Shown: positions 45,694 through 56,263, counted from the stretch's first letter. The stretch: 64,000 nt of DNA from Roridomyces roridus (GCA_029378245.1 JARKIF010000020.1:124001-188000), one strand, 5' to 3'. Notes: a model not told the origin generated them from the letters alone. A program made the numbers and translations.

Positions 45694-46226
45694 GATGTCG
45701 TGGGAAGAAATAGCGTGCAGTGACCCAGCATTTATATCTCACACCAGTTTTGGAAGGGAGGAGGGAAGTATTTGAATGCCATGGATTGCAATTGGCTGTT
45801 CACAGAAGTGTGGGAATTCAGAAGCAGAGCATTGCCGACATTGTTTGCTCATCCGAACGTCCGCTTAACATCTTGTTTGCTGCTCCGAACTTCTTGAAAC
45901 TGCCCGAAGAAAAGGGCACTGTTCAAGCTCTTGAGATTGGGGGAAGAAGCAATGCCATGCCCCTCTGCAAGCGCTTGTGTCAAGGCGCGGGGACAAGACG
46001 GGGATGGGACGGGGACGTCTCTCGTGTTATTGCAAAAGAATCAACCAGGGATTCATTTTATCAGGTGTTCAGACAGGTCAACCGTTAACCCTTTGTGCTC
46101 AAAGTCACTGCTTCGAGTCGAAACTTAATATGTAACTCACTTCCTTCTATCGGCTGCGGCCATGTGTCTCGGTGGAAGGTATTCATAGCTTCAGGGTCGG
46201 ACGAAAAAAGACGAAATTTAAATCAT
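45694..46226. other. Intergenic, no supported gene
   Basis: Upstream region of the membrane-protein gene and downstream of the bHLH gene. Only short frames. Confidence 0.5.
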
Positions 46227-47502
46227 TTATACACTTGGAAATCCACCATGTGTCCCTAAATGAATCGGCACCGGCCTGCATATCCCAATCGCATCAGCAC
46301 AATACTTCAACAAAGGCTTGTAAACGTACGGATACGACAACGAATACGCCGTCGCCTGTGGAATGGGAGGATAATCCTCCAACACGCCGAAATTGACCGA
46401 GAAGAGATCCGCAGGCAGCGTGTAGACGGGTGGGTAATACACATGTGGCGGAGGATACGGGTGGGCAGGAAAATTATAAGTCTCGGGGAGCGGCTGAACG
46501 AAAGGGAGTTGGTTAACAGAGAAAGCGTCAGGGTGACGCTGGGAGTCTGGTGAGATAGCGGTGGGGACACTTGGGTATAACTATAACACTTACTATGGCG
46601 GGAGGTGCGGGGCTGGTCGTGTAGAACGCCGGGAACGCCGGGTCCGTGGGGTTGAGTGATGGGTTCGAAAACATGGCCAAGAAGTCGGCGTCGTAGGGCA
46701 CAGTGGAGGGTAGGAATGAGGGCAGTGGTCCAGGAGGAGTCGCATGGGGGAGTGCAGCAGCTTGGACGACTCCGTTTATCCAAGAGCTGACTCGCGCAGG
46801 CGAAGCTGACGACTCGCGCCCACTGGCGTTTCGTGAAGGCGAGTCCGACTCGGAGGTCTTGCTGCACCCGGAACTAAGCGCTCTCTTTCCGGACCTCCCC
46901 CTTTTCGCATGGGCAGAGTCAAGGGCAACGCCACGAGCATCCTCCTCGTCCTCTTCTACGAGTGCAGCAGGAAACGCACCGAATGATTCCCCATCGACTG
47001 TCAGCGGTCCCTCTTCCCTCTCCTCCTCCGGATCCTCTGCTGCATCCACACCCACGGGACTCTCTCGTCGCTCCGTGATACCCAACTTCTCTCGAAGAGC
47101 ATTGACTTCGGCGACGAGGGAAGCTTGTTCGGTGCGCATAGCTCGAAGCTGTCGAGCACATGCCAACCGCTCTGCGCGCTGCTTCCTCTGGTGTGCGATG
47201 GATTCGTTGACGATGACAGACTTTGATAGACGACGAGTCTTGGCCAAGCCAGGGAGGAGGCGCGCGAGTTCCTGAGGGAGTTGAATGTGAGGGACAGGGA
47301 GCGGGGTGCGGGGATTCGATTGCGAGGTACGCACAATGAATTGGTTATTCAGCGCCTCACGTCGCTGCTTCTCTACGACACGGTGGGTTGCCCTCTCGGC
47401 TGGCGTGAACAGGCGCACGCGTTTCCTGGGTCCGCCGCCGGTCTGCGAGGATTCTGCGTGTTGCTGTGGGTCGGAGCTTTCGTCGTCGGTGCTGCCAGGC
47501 AT
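46227..47502 (-). CDS. bHLH-leucine-zipper transcription factor
   Basis: Exons 47502-47335, 47271-46594 and 46538-46227 give 385 residues, phases closing. The basic region HRVVEKQRR (about residues 40-48) has the His, Glu and Arg of E-box binders (H-x3-E-x3-R). Helix 1 runs EALNNQFIELARLLPGL, the loop is KTRRL and helix 2 starts SKSVIVNESIAHQRKQ. It continues into a coiled coil (LRAMRTEQASLVAEVNALRE). An acidic region, a Ser-rich region and a Pro/Tyr-rich C-terminus (YPPPHVYYPPVYTLP) follow. The first intron splits helix 1. It should bind CANNTG sites as a dimer in the nucleus; targets are unknown. The last intron uses the second of two nearby AGs, which is the only one that keeps frame. Confidence 0.88.
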
Positions 47503-47932
47503 GGTGGGGGAGTCCGGGGCGTCGGATAGACGTTGGGGGTAAGTCTTTGAAATTGGTTTCCGGGGTTAATACCCCGAGTGATGGACGATCGAAGCGAGGA
47601 ACCATCAAGGTGTTTGATCTGTGGGCCTGCGTGGAGTCGGACTATCGTAATAGTTCGGAATACATACCATGGACATATGTACACAATTTTCTTCGACCGT
47701 GGCTCGTTCCAACTTTCGTTTTGTTTTCGTCCATTCCGTTCATCAATAGACGAACATTTGGGGCAAGTGGATGAACTCTTATCCGACCCCCCTGTACAGT
47801 GCAAATCAGTGACGCCATGGGCTAGATCCGGAAGCCCTCGGGAACAAGGCAGGAAACGCGTGATCTTGACGATCTGCAAGCGGAATAGATTCAAAGTCGA
47901 TGAGGATCCCGAATAAAAACGACACCCTTCAG
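47503..47932. other. Promoter region of bHLH gene / downstream of F-box gene
   Basis: Both neighbours are on the minus strand. No gene or repeat seen between them. Confidence 0.5.
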
Positions 47933-49438
47933 CTACATGGGATTATACTTGCGCCAAAAATCCACCGCTTCTTCTTCCTCGAGCAACTCTGTATCCAAGT
48001 CGTCCGGCAGAAGACGCATTCCCCTTTTGACGCTGTTGACAAAGTTTTCAACCTTGTAGGCGGCCGCAACAACGCGCAGATACTCGAGGCATGTGGGAGT
48101 GTCGTTTGAGTCAGACTCGGTAGAATCATCATCAGATTCGGAGTCGGTTTCGGTGACGAGGCGCGACAGCACCATGGGGAAGAAGGACGCTTCAATCACC
48201 TCACGGCTGTCCCTGCAGATATAGACAAGGGATCTGAGCTCTGGGCAGAGGTTGCTGCGGCCAGGTTCAACCATCAGCGCAATCCAAACCGCCCCGAGAT
48301 CCTCTATGCCGCATGAGATGCCCAACTCTTCGAGAGCGGCGGCCTCTCTGAGGATGTTAACGACGTCGATGGGTTCCGCGCGGACAGATTCTTCATCCTC
48401 TAGGAAGAGACGAGTTAGAAATTGGCCTGCGGAGCAGCGGTAGATGAATCTGGGGACCGCGCGCCATGGAGTGCAGACGGCGAGACTTTTGAGGGTCGGG
48501 GCGGTGATTTTCTTCAGGATATCCGAGTGGCCATCGCCCACGCACAATCGGCGCAGATGCGGAAGGAAAGCGTGTTTGTCGCCCTCTATGGCCTCCGACG
48601 ACGCAAATCCCAGAGCGCAGTCGACGAGGTTTGCAGCGGCGAGGAGGATGGTGAATTGTTGGTGCTCAGGCAACGTTGCACGGTAACGAGTAATCTGGTG
48701 CCACGGAGCGGTGCGCAAATACAGCGATTCGAAACCGAGCTGGCGTTCTGTGAGCAGTATCTCACGCAGTGCGGGTGCATCTGTGGGAAAGGGGTGTTCC
48801 TGGCCCGCCGCAATGTTGTTGTTGATCAATTGGAATTGGCGCAGATTTGGGACTCGGCCATTGACGACGGAGAAAATGGGCACAAGGTCCGGGTGCTCAC
48901 CAAGGAAATTGGCTCGAAAGACGCTCCACCGATGAGACTGCTGGACGAGCATGTCGAGCAGGGCGATGTGATGGTCAACTTTAACCAATCCATGGTCAAA
49001 TTGAAGGTCGATCCCGATGTCCAGAGTGTTGCCGGACCGCATGAGCTGGGTTTCGATCATAGATAAGGGGTGAAGTGTGTGGATCAGGCTGGCATCCCCG
49101 AACTCTTTAGGCTCGAAAATTCGGATGCGGCTCCAAATCCTGGGACTGGAGAGCGCTGCGTTCCGCCAGGTTCTGCAGATATGCCCCAGCCGCCACGGTG
49201 GGGCGTCAATCATGTACGTTCCCACATGCGTTCTCACACCCCGCTGGGCCGAGACATGGCTGAAGATCTCTGCGAGCAATTCGGCCGGCGTGCGACGAAC
49301 GGGTGACAGAACAGCCTTGTATGCCAGCATTGAGTCTCCTTCCTCGTGGTTTTCGGCCAGGAATTGGCGAATGGCTACGACTTGTTGGTCATTTGGAACA
49401 TCATTCGAGGCTAAAAGGTGAAGCAATTCGGAGGACAT
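47933..49438 (-). CDS. F-box-like protein (family A, member 1)
   Basis: A single exon of 501 residues. The F-box-like region is at about 43-105: LSPVRRTPAELLAEIFSHVS, then APPWRLGHICRTWRNAALSSPRIW. It is followed by about 350 residues of irregular leucine-rich repeats. Near the C-terminus is an acidic stretch (ETDSESDDDSTESDSNDT) that the sister genes lack. F-box proteins join substrates to the SCF ubiquitin ligase through Skp1; the substrate is unknown. I chose the ATG at 49438 because the sister fragment at 60194 starts at the same place. A GGGTGAGTGT in the leader, shared with that fragment, suggests a 5' UTR intron. Confidence 0.85.
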   Translation of the reverse strand: MSSELLHLLASNDVPNDQQVVAIRQFLAENHEEGDSMLAYKAVLSPVRRTPAELLAEIFSHVSAQRGVRTHVGTYMIDAPPWRLGHICRTWRNAALSSPRIWSRIRIFEPKEFGDASLIHTLHPLSMIETQLMRSGNTLDIGIDLQFDHGLVKVDHHIALLDMLVQQSHRWSVFRANFLGEHPDLVPIFSVVNGRVPNLRQFQLINNNIAAGQEHPFPTDAPALREILLTERQLGFESLYLRTAPWHQITRYRATLPEHQQFTILLAAANLVDCALGFASSEAIEGDKHAFLPHLRRLCVGDGHSDILKKITAPTLKSLAVCTPWRAVPRFIYRCSAGQFLTRLFLEDEESVRAEPIDVVNILREAAALEELGISCGIEDLGAVWIALMVEPGRSNLCPELRSLVYICRDSREVIEASFFPMVLSRLVTETDSESDDDSTESDSNDTPTCLEYLRVVAAAYKVENFVNSVKRGMRLLPDDLDTELLEEEEAVDFWRKYNPM

Positions 49439-49783
49439 TCTTCCCGTAAAAGTTGAGCTCAGCACTTGGATTGCTGAGCACACTCACCCGTGCTGCCAGA
49501 GTAATATACCCGCGGCTGGCAAAGTCGCTGGCGGCCACCGGTGGCCCCCGATGGACATTGGCGGCCGTTGGCAGACGATGATTGTCATCGGTTGCCGACG
49601 GATCGCTGACACATTTTGGTGATTGCCGCTGGCTTGCATCAGATTATATTCTCCCAACCTGCACAGCTCAGCCACTGGATTACAGTGGACTTTTCATGAA
49701 TTTTTGACAGCTTGTTCGAGATGTGACTATGAGAGAAGCCTGCATACATGTTATTTGTAAACATCGATGGGGATCCCATCGGT

Positions 49784-49890
49784 AAGTCTCAGACCTTAGG
49801 TTGAAAACCAGGCTCCAAGCTAAGGCTTAGCCTCAGGCCTTAATTAAGGCCTAAGACCTTAGGACAAACCTCAGGCCTTAGGCCTTAGGG
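49784..49890. repeat. AGGCCTTA/TAAGGCCT palindrome cluster
   Basis: The words AGGCCTTA, CCTTAGG and TAAGGC recur about ten times in 107 nt. A perfect 18-bp palindrome, AGGCCTTAATTAAGGCCT, lies at 49835-49852, and GCTAAGGCTTAGC is close by. It may be a small foldback element or a cluster of protein-binding sites in the shared upstream region. Confidence 0.7.
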
Positions 49891-50189
49891 CCAACACTGA
49901 CACAACGGCTCTGCGCAATTTGAACATGAAATGACTCTGGAAATTCAACAGTGGCATCACACTCGACGGAAGAATTTGATGCATTGGAATCCGGTGGATC
50001 CCACCGAGTCCCGCCGGAAGCCAGCGATAACCGATGCACAGCGGCAATGGGTTTGCTGGCCGGCACTGGCTTCCGCCATCATCCACTGCCGATCAGCCGT
50101 TTGACAGCTCCGCGTGTATTACTGTGCTGCCAAGGCTCGTGGCGGGCGGAAGAAGAGAAAACACGTAATCGCTCATATGACTCCTCGGA

Positions 50190-50225
50190 TCAGTGATGGT
50201 CATAACACGTCATCACAATCCTCCT
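50190..50225 (+). promoter_or_regulatory. Conserved upstream element, copy 1
   Basis: GTGATGGTC...CACGTCATCAC is nearly identical to 61940-61975, each about 100 nt before the start of a family A F-box gene. Within it GTGATG and CATCAC form an inverted pair, and CACGTCA resembles a bZIP (CRE-like) site. The surrounding leader is more diverged, so selection on this block is likely. Confidence 0.55.
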
Positions 50226-50317
50226 TCTTGACACCGTCCACGGACCACGATACTTATTCAAGTATGCTGAGGTGAGAATCCAGTGCGATTCCAAAAAAAT
50301 CTGACCCTGGGGCAAGA

Positions 50318-51631
50318 ATGCAATCATCGCCATTCGTCCATCTTCTGGAATCCAATGACCCTCCGGACGAAGGAGAAGCTGCACTCATCCGCGGATTCCT
50401 GGACGAAAATCGCGAGCGAATGGATGAAATCAGAGCCATGCCCCATACAGCCCCGGAACTTGACGAGCTAGAACGCTCTCTCGAGGCGCACATCGCTCTT
50501 CTGTCACCCATTCGCCGGGTACCGGGTGAATTGCTCTCCGAGATCTTCACTCATCTCTCGTACAAGCGGAAGGTCGGTTCACGCCGCATCGACGCCCCGC
50601 CGTGGCTTGTGGGCAATGTCTGCAGGAGCTGGCGGAACGCGGCGCTCTCCACCTCGATTCTCTGGCGCTTCATCAAAATATACGAGCCTCAGTCCCCTGC
50701 CCTCCACAAAATCTACCCATTGTCCATGATCGAAACACAGCTCGAACGATCCGGCAACGCAACTCTTGAAATCTGGATCCACGTGCGGTTCCGCGGGTCG
50801 GCTGACCACCATAAAGCCCTACTCCACGCACTCCTTCAGCACTCTCCTCGCTGGAGCGTCTTCCATCTGCATCTCAGAGGTTCAGTGCCCGTCGCGCCCG
50901 CGTTATCCGGTATGCACAACCGGATCCCGCGGCTCCGCGAATTCGTATTGTCTCTGCCTGACATGCAGTCCAGCGAAAGACACCGCTACCTCTCCGAGGC
51001 CCCCGCTCTACGCAAATTACTCATCACAGACAAGAGTCTCAGGGAATACTCTCTGTACATACCCTCCGTACCGTGGCATCAGATTACCCATTACCGCGCG
51101 ACATGCACAGCCCAACAACATTTCGACGTCCTCCTCGCCGCGCCTCACCTAGTCAAATGCGGCCTCGGTTTCGTATGGGTTAATGCACCTGTGGAATACC
51201 ACACTGGCAGGCACGCCGTCCTCCCTCGCCTTAGGCGATTGAAGTTGGATGTGGTGTCCGAACCGCGCTTCTTGACGCACGTCACGGCGGGGCCTACCCT
51301 CGAAAATCTCACGCCTTACGTGGCCGTCCCATCTTTCCTCCGCCGCTCTTCCTCGGGTAGATTCTTGACTCAGCTCTACCTGGACGATTACTATATGAGC
51401 ACGACGGCGGAGGAGGTTGTCAAAGTCCTCAGAGAAACTCAGGCTCTTAGGACATTGGCGATTTCGTGCGGCAACCCGATAAATAATGAGATGGGGGAGG
51501 TGTGGAGTGCGATGACGATGGAGGCGGCAGCGAATAATATCTGCCCGGTGCTCATATCGCTGGTGTATGCATGCAAGGGCGAGCACGAGGCCATCGACGT
51601 GTCGCTCTTCCCTATGGTGCAGTCGCGCTGA
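50318..51631 (+). CDS. F-box-like protein (family A, member 2), premature stop
   Basis: A single exon of 437 residues to the TGA at 51629-51631. The F-box-like part is at about 60-115 (LLSPIRRVPGELLSEIFTHL; APPWLVGNVCRSWRNAALS), then leucine-rich repeats. The sister at 62078 has TGC (Cys) at the place of this TGA. The same frame continues downstream as a clear match (TLESLHVLAIDTPPEFVESV) to a stop at 51809-51811. So a single base change removed about 60 residues, and the full-length ancestor had about 497. The product may still work, because the F-box is intact, but substrate binding could be altered. It is convergent with the family B gene at 52054. Confidence 0.85.
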   Translation: MQSSPFVHLLESNDPPDEGEAALIRGFLDENRERMDEIRAMPHTAPELDELERSLEAHIALLSPIRRVPGELLSEIFTHLSYKRKVGSRRIDAPPWLVGNVCRSWRNAALSTSILWRFIKIYEPQSPALHKIYPLSMIETQLERSGNATLEIWIHVRFRGSADHHKALLHALLQHSPRWSVFHLHLRGSVPVAPALSGMHNRIPRLREFVLSLPDMQSSERHRYLSEAPALRKLLITDKSLREYSLYIPSVPWHQITHYRATCTAQQHFDVLLAAPHLVKCGLGFVWVNAPVEYHTGRHAVLPRLRRLKLDVVSEPRFLTHVTAGPTLENLTPYVAVPSFLRRSSSGRFLTQLYLDDYYMSTTAEEVVKVLRETQALRTLAISCGNPINNEMGEVWSAMTMEAAANNICPVLISLVYACKGEHEAIDVSLFPMVQSR

Positions 51632-51886
51632 CGGGAAATTCTCGCGGGAGGTGTGACTCTCGAGTCTCTCCACGTCCTGGCCATCGACACTCCCCCGGAA
51701 TTCGTCGAGAGCGTCAAGCAGGGAATGGGTTTGCTGCCGGTCGAGTTGAAGTCAGAGTTGCTGGAGAGGAAGGAAGGGGAGGCCTTTTTGAGCGACTTTA
51801 CTTTCGTATGAGTAGGAGTTTCCAATGTCAATGGGGGAAAAATTATTGTGCGGTTCCAAAAAAGACACTGTTCCAGAACAAGCGCA

Positions 51887-51905
51887 GGGTCGAATCGAAC
51901 CACAG
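51887..51905 (-). repeat. Isolated T-arm-like hairpin
   Basis: GGGTCGAATCGAACCACAG on +, minus-strand family member, with six A at 51858-51863 (T-run 24 nt after it). It lies between the convergent ends of two F-box genes. Confidence 0.5.
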
Positions 51906-52053
51906 TCTGCGCTTGGAACATCGAGGAAGGTTGTCTTTCCGCTGCGACTCAACCAGTGGTGTCAGGCATTTGGGGATAGACGGATAGCGGCTTTTTCTTC
52001 AACAAAAGTGAAATGATTGTGCGTAGTACTTGCAGAAATAGGTTCCCTGCAAT

Positions 52054-53263
52054 TCAAAAACCTTCTCCCCAAATAGGATTCTTCTGTACAACCTCCACAA
52101 TACCCCTCGCGTCCAACTCAGGAACACGGGCCCGAATCCCAGCCTCTACCGCCCCTTCCTCATCCCCTTCAATCAAATGCACGACAACAACAAACTCGAG
52201 CCGTCTGAGCCCGCGGAACTGCTCACCACCCAACAACGTTGTGTTGAGGCAATTCCAGTCCATGTCGTCGAGCACGACGACGGCGTCGACGGTGAGCTCG
52301 ATGGTGAGAGTGGCGAGAGGGGAACGGACGGCGGCAAGGACGGCCCAGGGGGCGTTCATAGGACCGCGGACGAGGTGGAATCGTCGGAGGCTGACATGGA
52401 TGCCGAGACGGCGTAGGTGGGTGTTGGAACTCAGGTCGAGATGGGTGTCGATTTCCGCTGATTATGAATCTTGTTGATATGCGAGGAAGAAGAGAAGAAT
52501 AAGACGCACCGGCTGTGACTTGGTAGATGAATGCGAGATCGAGGGTTTCGAGGTTGGGGCCTAGTGAATGCAGTAGTTGGCTGACGGTGGGGAGGGTGGC
52601 GGCGCGTAGCGCGCCTAGGCGGAGCGTATGGATCCTGGATGAGCTGGAGTTGAGCCAGGAGACGAAGGTTCCGTAAGACTCCCCGCTCCCTAGCCCCGTC
52701 CTGAAGCTCACATCTGTGAGGGCGTGCGCGACGGGCGGATGAGCGTCGAAATCGGGGCTAGAGTCGTCGAGGAAGGTTGCGACGATAGATATCTGGTCGA
52801 GACGAGGGAGCCCCGAGACGAGTTCCACCGGTTCTCGTGTTGTATTAAATGTGACGAAGTGAAGTGCGAGATTTGTCGTAGCGGAAAAAGCTCGAAGAAA
52901 AGACTCGGTGGTGCTGGGTGATAGATCCGCCCACGCCACGTGCGCTATGCGGAGACGGGCGAGAGAGGGAAAGTTAGGGAGTTGAGGGATGTGCTGATTG
53001 AGATATGTGTTGTCCTCGGAGTCGGATCCGGAAACGACTAGGTCACGGATGTAGGGGACGAAGGTGACTCGGGGAGACTCGAGGAGTTGTATGAGTCTTC
53101 CCCATGCATCGCGCCGCAGAACGAGCGATCCGAAGAGATGGTAGCGGCTGGAGTACATCCAACTCTGGCACACAAGAGCGCATACAGCCAAGGCAGGCTT
53201 GTCCAGGTGGAGATTGTCTATGATCTGCTCGTCCAGCTCCGTCGGGAAGGCGGGGGCGGACAT
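52054..53263 (-). CDS. F-box-like protein (family B, member 1)
   Basis: Two exons (53263-52510, 52457-52054) give 385 residues; the intron is GTGCGT...CAG and in phase. The F-box is at the very N-terminus (residues about 5-45: FPTELDEQIIDNLHLDK, ALAVCALVCQSWMYSSR), followed by leucine-rich-like repeats and the ending VVQKNPIWGEGF. This is the common mushroom F-box type, distinct from family A. It presumably recruits substrates to an SCF ligase. A near copy of its 3' part lies at 63761 to the window edge in the same arrangement relative to a family A gene. Confidence 0.88.
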
Positions 53264-53427
53264 ATTGAATTCAGAGAGGAAGGAAGATGGCGTCAACCTT
53301 ATAGAGATCGACAGGCGGCGCGCGCTGCTTTTGCCGCGGGCGCAGTGCTGAGTGGTGGCAGGAGGAGACCGTGATGAAGCTGTGCTGCGTGCACGTGTCT
53401 TTTGATCCGAAAATCTCTTCTTGCCCA

Positions 53428-53451
53428 ATGCCACCACCATGTCCTTCCTAA
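53428..53451 (+). other. Short upstream open frame overlapping the knuckle-gene start
   Basis: ATG CCA CCA CCA TGT CCT TCC TAA encodes MPPPCPS. It starts 11 nt before and runs past the main ATG at 53439, in another frame. If translated it would lower expression of the main protein. Confidence 0.45.
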
Positions 53452-54111
53452 CGCGAGCTCTACGTGCCTACACTCACCGCAGAACCACGCGGCGTTGGCC
53501 GGGTACCCTTTCTTTGACTGTCCGAGGCCTCTCCTCCCGCAACCGCTTCGCCAAAATGTGGTACGTGCTCCGGCCGTGGCTTCATCTTCCCTTACTGACG
53601 GCTCAAAGTATGAATTGTAAGTAGCTACTCCCATGAACTCCTCATCTCAACCATTGGACAACAGGCTGGGAGCCAGGGCATCTCGTCGAGGAGTGCGCGT
53701 ACCCCGTAGTGTGTCATGCGTGTGGTATAGAGGGACACAAGGTGCGCCATCGCACCCATTTTCATCACAACTCTTTGGCTAATTTCTCTCAAAATTCAGC
53801 GCGCGGACTGCCCGACTGTCGACAACCAATGGCTGAATGAGCTGAGGAACGCACCCAAGATCTGGTGCGTCGTTTTTTTTTGGCCTGTTCGCACGGGTCT
53901 CTGACATGCTCCTCATGCTGCCAGTTTCCATTGTGGATACGAGGGTCATATATCCAAAGATTGTCCAATGCCCCGTCGATGTCACGCCTGTGGGGAGTAC
54001 GTGCGTGTGCCGTCTTGCTCTAGCTTTCGGTCTCGAAACTGACGCCTCTTTGGCTAGGGTCATATTAAAAGCAACTGTCCTGTGCTCTCAAAAGAGTCTG
54101 TACCTGACTAG
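53439..54111 (+). CDS. Four-CCHC zinc-knuckle protein with presequence-like N-terminus
   Basis: Six exons: 53439-53560, 53609-53616, 53665-53741, 53800-53864, 53925-54000 and 54058-54111. All phases close, giving 133 residues. Exon 2 is only 8 nt and completes the first knuckle. Four CX2CX4HX4C knuckles are intact: CMNCWEPGHLVEEC, CHACGIEGHKRADC, CFHCGYEGHISKDC and CHACGEYGHIKSNC. Such knuckles bind single-stranded RNA or DNA, as in the CNBP/Gis2 group. The first 38 residues (MSFLTRALRAYTHRRTTRRW...) are rich in Arg, Ser, Thr and Leu with no acidic residue, like a mitochondrial presequence, which is unusual for that group. A short upstream frame overlaps the start. Confidence 0.85.
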
Positions 54112-54748
54112 TCCCTCACCTCGTGCGAATACCGGAGTTCTCCCCACATCGTCCTTACTGGCTCTCTGCGGCTCAATATCCCTTAGCATACACTGCTTGC
54201 CGCCCTTTTATTTGCCAAACATACCGCGTCGACCTGAATCTATCTTCCCCAAACTGAAGTCTGAATAATACGACCAGGCGGTATCATTCTGATGACCCGT
54301 TCAATCGAACCCTCCGGTCGAACTTTATCTTCTTCTATCGTGCCCCGTGCGCCGGCCGTGGCTCGGCTTGGCCCATTTACTTCTGGCTCCTCATTCGCCT
54401 CCTGCCCTCTCTGCAACTTATTGTAATGGCCTTCCTCAAGCTTGGCAACCTTAGCCGTGGGAGCCGACCATGGAATCCAATGGAATCCTCTCGTTCGACT
54501 CGGGGTTGTTTCCTAAGGCCGATATGAAATCCTTTTCTTTTCTTTGGTATCTGGACGTCCGCCTATAGCTGGGGTGCAATCCCCAGCCATTGTCTGGGAT
54601 CACCAGTGTGCATCTCGCATTTCACCAAATGACCAACTGGAGCAGTCACGACGCTCGTTTGATTCGGCGCTGATCGGTAGTTTTGGTAGCTTCTTGTTCC
54701 TTTTTATTTTCCAAGTAGCAATGCTCCCATGCCATTATCAACTGCTAC
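54112..54748. other. Convergent intergenic region with one hairpin
   Basis: Between the convergent knuckle gene and F-box gene. It contains a clear family hairpin at 54487-54505 and a degenerate one at about 54652-54672. No gene. Confidence 0.5.
54487..54505 (+). repeat. Isolated T-arm-like hairpin
   Basis: CCTCTCGTTCGACTCGGGG with TTTT at 54533-54536, 28 nt downstream. Confidence 0.55.
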
Positions 54749-56263
54749 TTATTTAGCGAGCTCCTTCAAGACAGCCTCACCCCCTTTCCCCCCAATCAAG
54801 TACGTTCTCAACCCATTCGGCAGCAAAACCATCCCCTGTTCGACGCTCTCGACGAAGTTCTGAGGAGTCTTGATCCCCACAACGCAGAGCGACCCGAGAT
54901 TCGTGGTGCCCTCCTGACATTGATCGCACCGCGACTGCACCATGGACCAGAACGATGCATCGATTTCCTTATGCGGTCCCTTCCAGATACACACCAGTGA
55001 TATCAGCCGTGGGCAAAGATTCCCCGTGGAATCAGCGTCGTCGTCTGCTATGGTCATCGCAGTCCACACTTTCCCCATGTCCGATGGACCGCGCGTTAGC
55101 CCCAGGGTTTTGAGAGCCGGGACCTGTTTGAGACCGTTTATGATCTCCTGCGCCGTCGTGAAATTATGGTTATCATCCAGGAAGAGGCTAAACAAGGATT
55201 GGCCGGAGGAGGAGCGCTGGAGGAAAGCTGGGACACCGTCGTATGGTGAGCGGACAGTCAAATTCTTGAGTGCAGGTCCCGCTGTGACGTGCTCCAGGAA
55301 ATTCGATTCGTGCGCCTGACCCAATGTCATTCGACGCAGGTGGGGCAGGACGGCGTGTCTGCCGGCAGCGTACTCAGGAAGGACAGACTCCCCTGAGAAG
55401 CCCAAATCGCATTCGACCAGTTTGGGCGCGGTGAGGAGGACCTCGAACTGGTCTTGCACTGTATATGCGGCGCGGTAATAGGTAATTTGGTGCCAAGGAG
55501 CGGAAGGTATGCTCGGGGAGGGCAAACTGAGGTTGCTGTCTGTTAGAATCAACTTGCGCAAAGCGGGAGCCTTGGAGAGGTAGCTGTGGTCTTGGCCGTG
55601 CTTGAAGCTTTCGCTGGCAAACGCGAATTTACCCAGCCGCGGAATTTTTCCATACATGCCGTAGAGCCCGGATTCGAGTTCCGCTGCCGGCGTACCTCTG
55701 AGACGCACGTGGCAGAAGCTCCAGCGGCGAGAGTGCTGAAGGAGTGCGGCGAGGAGTATTTTATGGTGGTCAACCGACTTGGAGTCGCGGAACCGCAGGT
55801 TGATCCAGATCTCTAGAGCTGTGATGCCGGATCGCGCAATTTGAGTTTCAATCATGGATAGTGGGTAGATCGTGCGGATGATAGGGGTCTGAGGCTCGTG
55901 AATAGTGATGACGCGCCAGAGGAGTGGGGCAGAGAGCGCCGCATTGCGCCAGCTCCTGCAGATATGGCCCACAAACCACGGCGGGGAGGCAATTCGGCAC
56001 CTTCCAACCTTCCGCTCGTGGGAGACATAAGTGAAGATCTCGGAGAGCAGTTCGCCTGACATGCGGCGAATGAGGGACAGAAGGGCGAGGTGCGCCTGGA
56101 AGCAGTGGTCCAGCTCGTCGAGCGCCGGGCTGGGAAAAGGCAACGCTTTCATTTCATCCAGCTGCTGGCGGTGATCATCCAGGAATTGGTGGATGAGCGC
56201 GGCTTCTCGTTCGTCCGGAGGGTCGTTCGATTTTAAAAGATGGACGACTGGAGAAGATGACAT
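54749..56263 (-). CDS. F-box-like protein (family A, member 3)
   Basis: A single exon of 504 residues. The start is the ATG at 56263 (MSSSPVVHLLKSNDPPDERE), aligned with the starts of the two other family members. The F-box-like region is at about 60-115 (LLSLIRRMSGELLSEIFTYV; SPPWFVGHICRSWRNAALSAPLLW), followed by leucine-rich repeats and the family word PLSMIETQ. It is full length, ending VLKELAK. It is the most diverged of the three related long copies (50318, 54749, 62078). Role as an SCF substrate adaptor is inferred from the family. Confidence 0.87.
   Translation of the reverse strand: MSSSPVVHLLKSNDPPDEREAALIHQFLDDHRQQLDEMKALPFPSPALDELDHCFQAHLALLSLIRRMSGELLSEIFTYVSHERKVGRCRIASPPWFVGHICRSWRNAALSAPLLWRVITIHEPQTPIIRTIYPLSMIETQIARSGITALEIWINLRFRDSKSVDHHKILLAALLQHSRRWSFCHVRLRGTPAAELESGLYGMYGKIPRLGKFAFASESFKHGQDHSYLSKAPALRKLILTDSNLSLPSPSIPSAPWHQITYYRAAYTVQDQFEVLLTAPKLVECDLGFSGESVLPEYAAGRHAVLPHLRRMTLGQAHESNFLEHVTAGPALKNLTVRSPYDGVPAFLQRSSSGQSLFSLFLDDNHNFTTAQEIINGLKQVPALKTLGLTRGPSDMGKVWTAMTIADDDADSTGNLCPRLISLVCIWKGPHKEIDASFWSMVQSRCDQCQEGTTNLGSLCVVGIKTPQNFVESVEQGMVLLPNGLRTYLIGGKGGEAVLKELAK

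Larger units (their letters stand above)
49439..50317. other. Divergent region between two F-box genes
   Basis: Holds promoters for both directions, a GC-rich stretch with repeated GGCGGCC at about 49525-49570, the AGGCCTTA cluster listed below and a forkhead-like GTAAACA at 49757. No gene. Confidence 0.5.
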
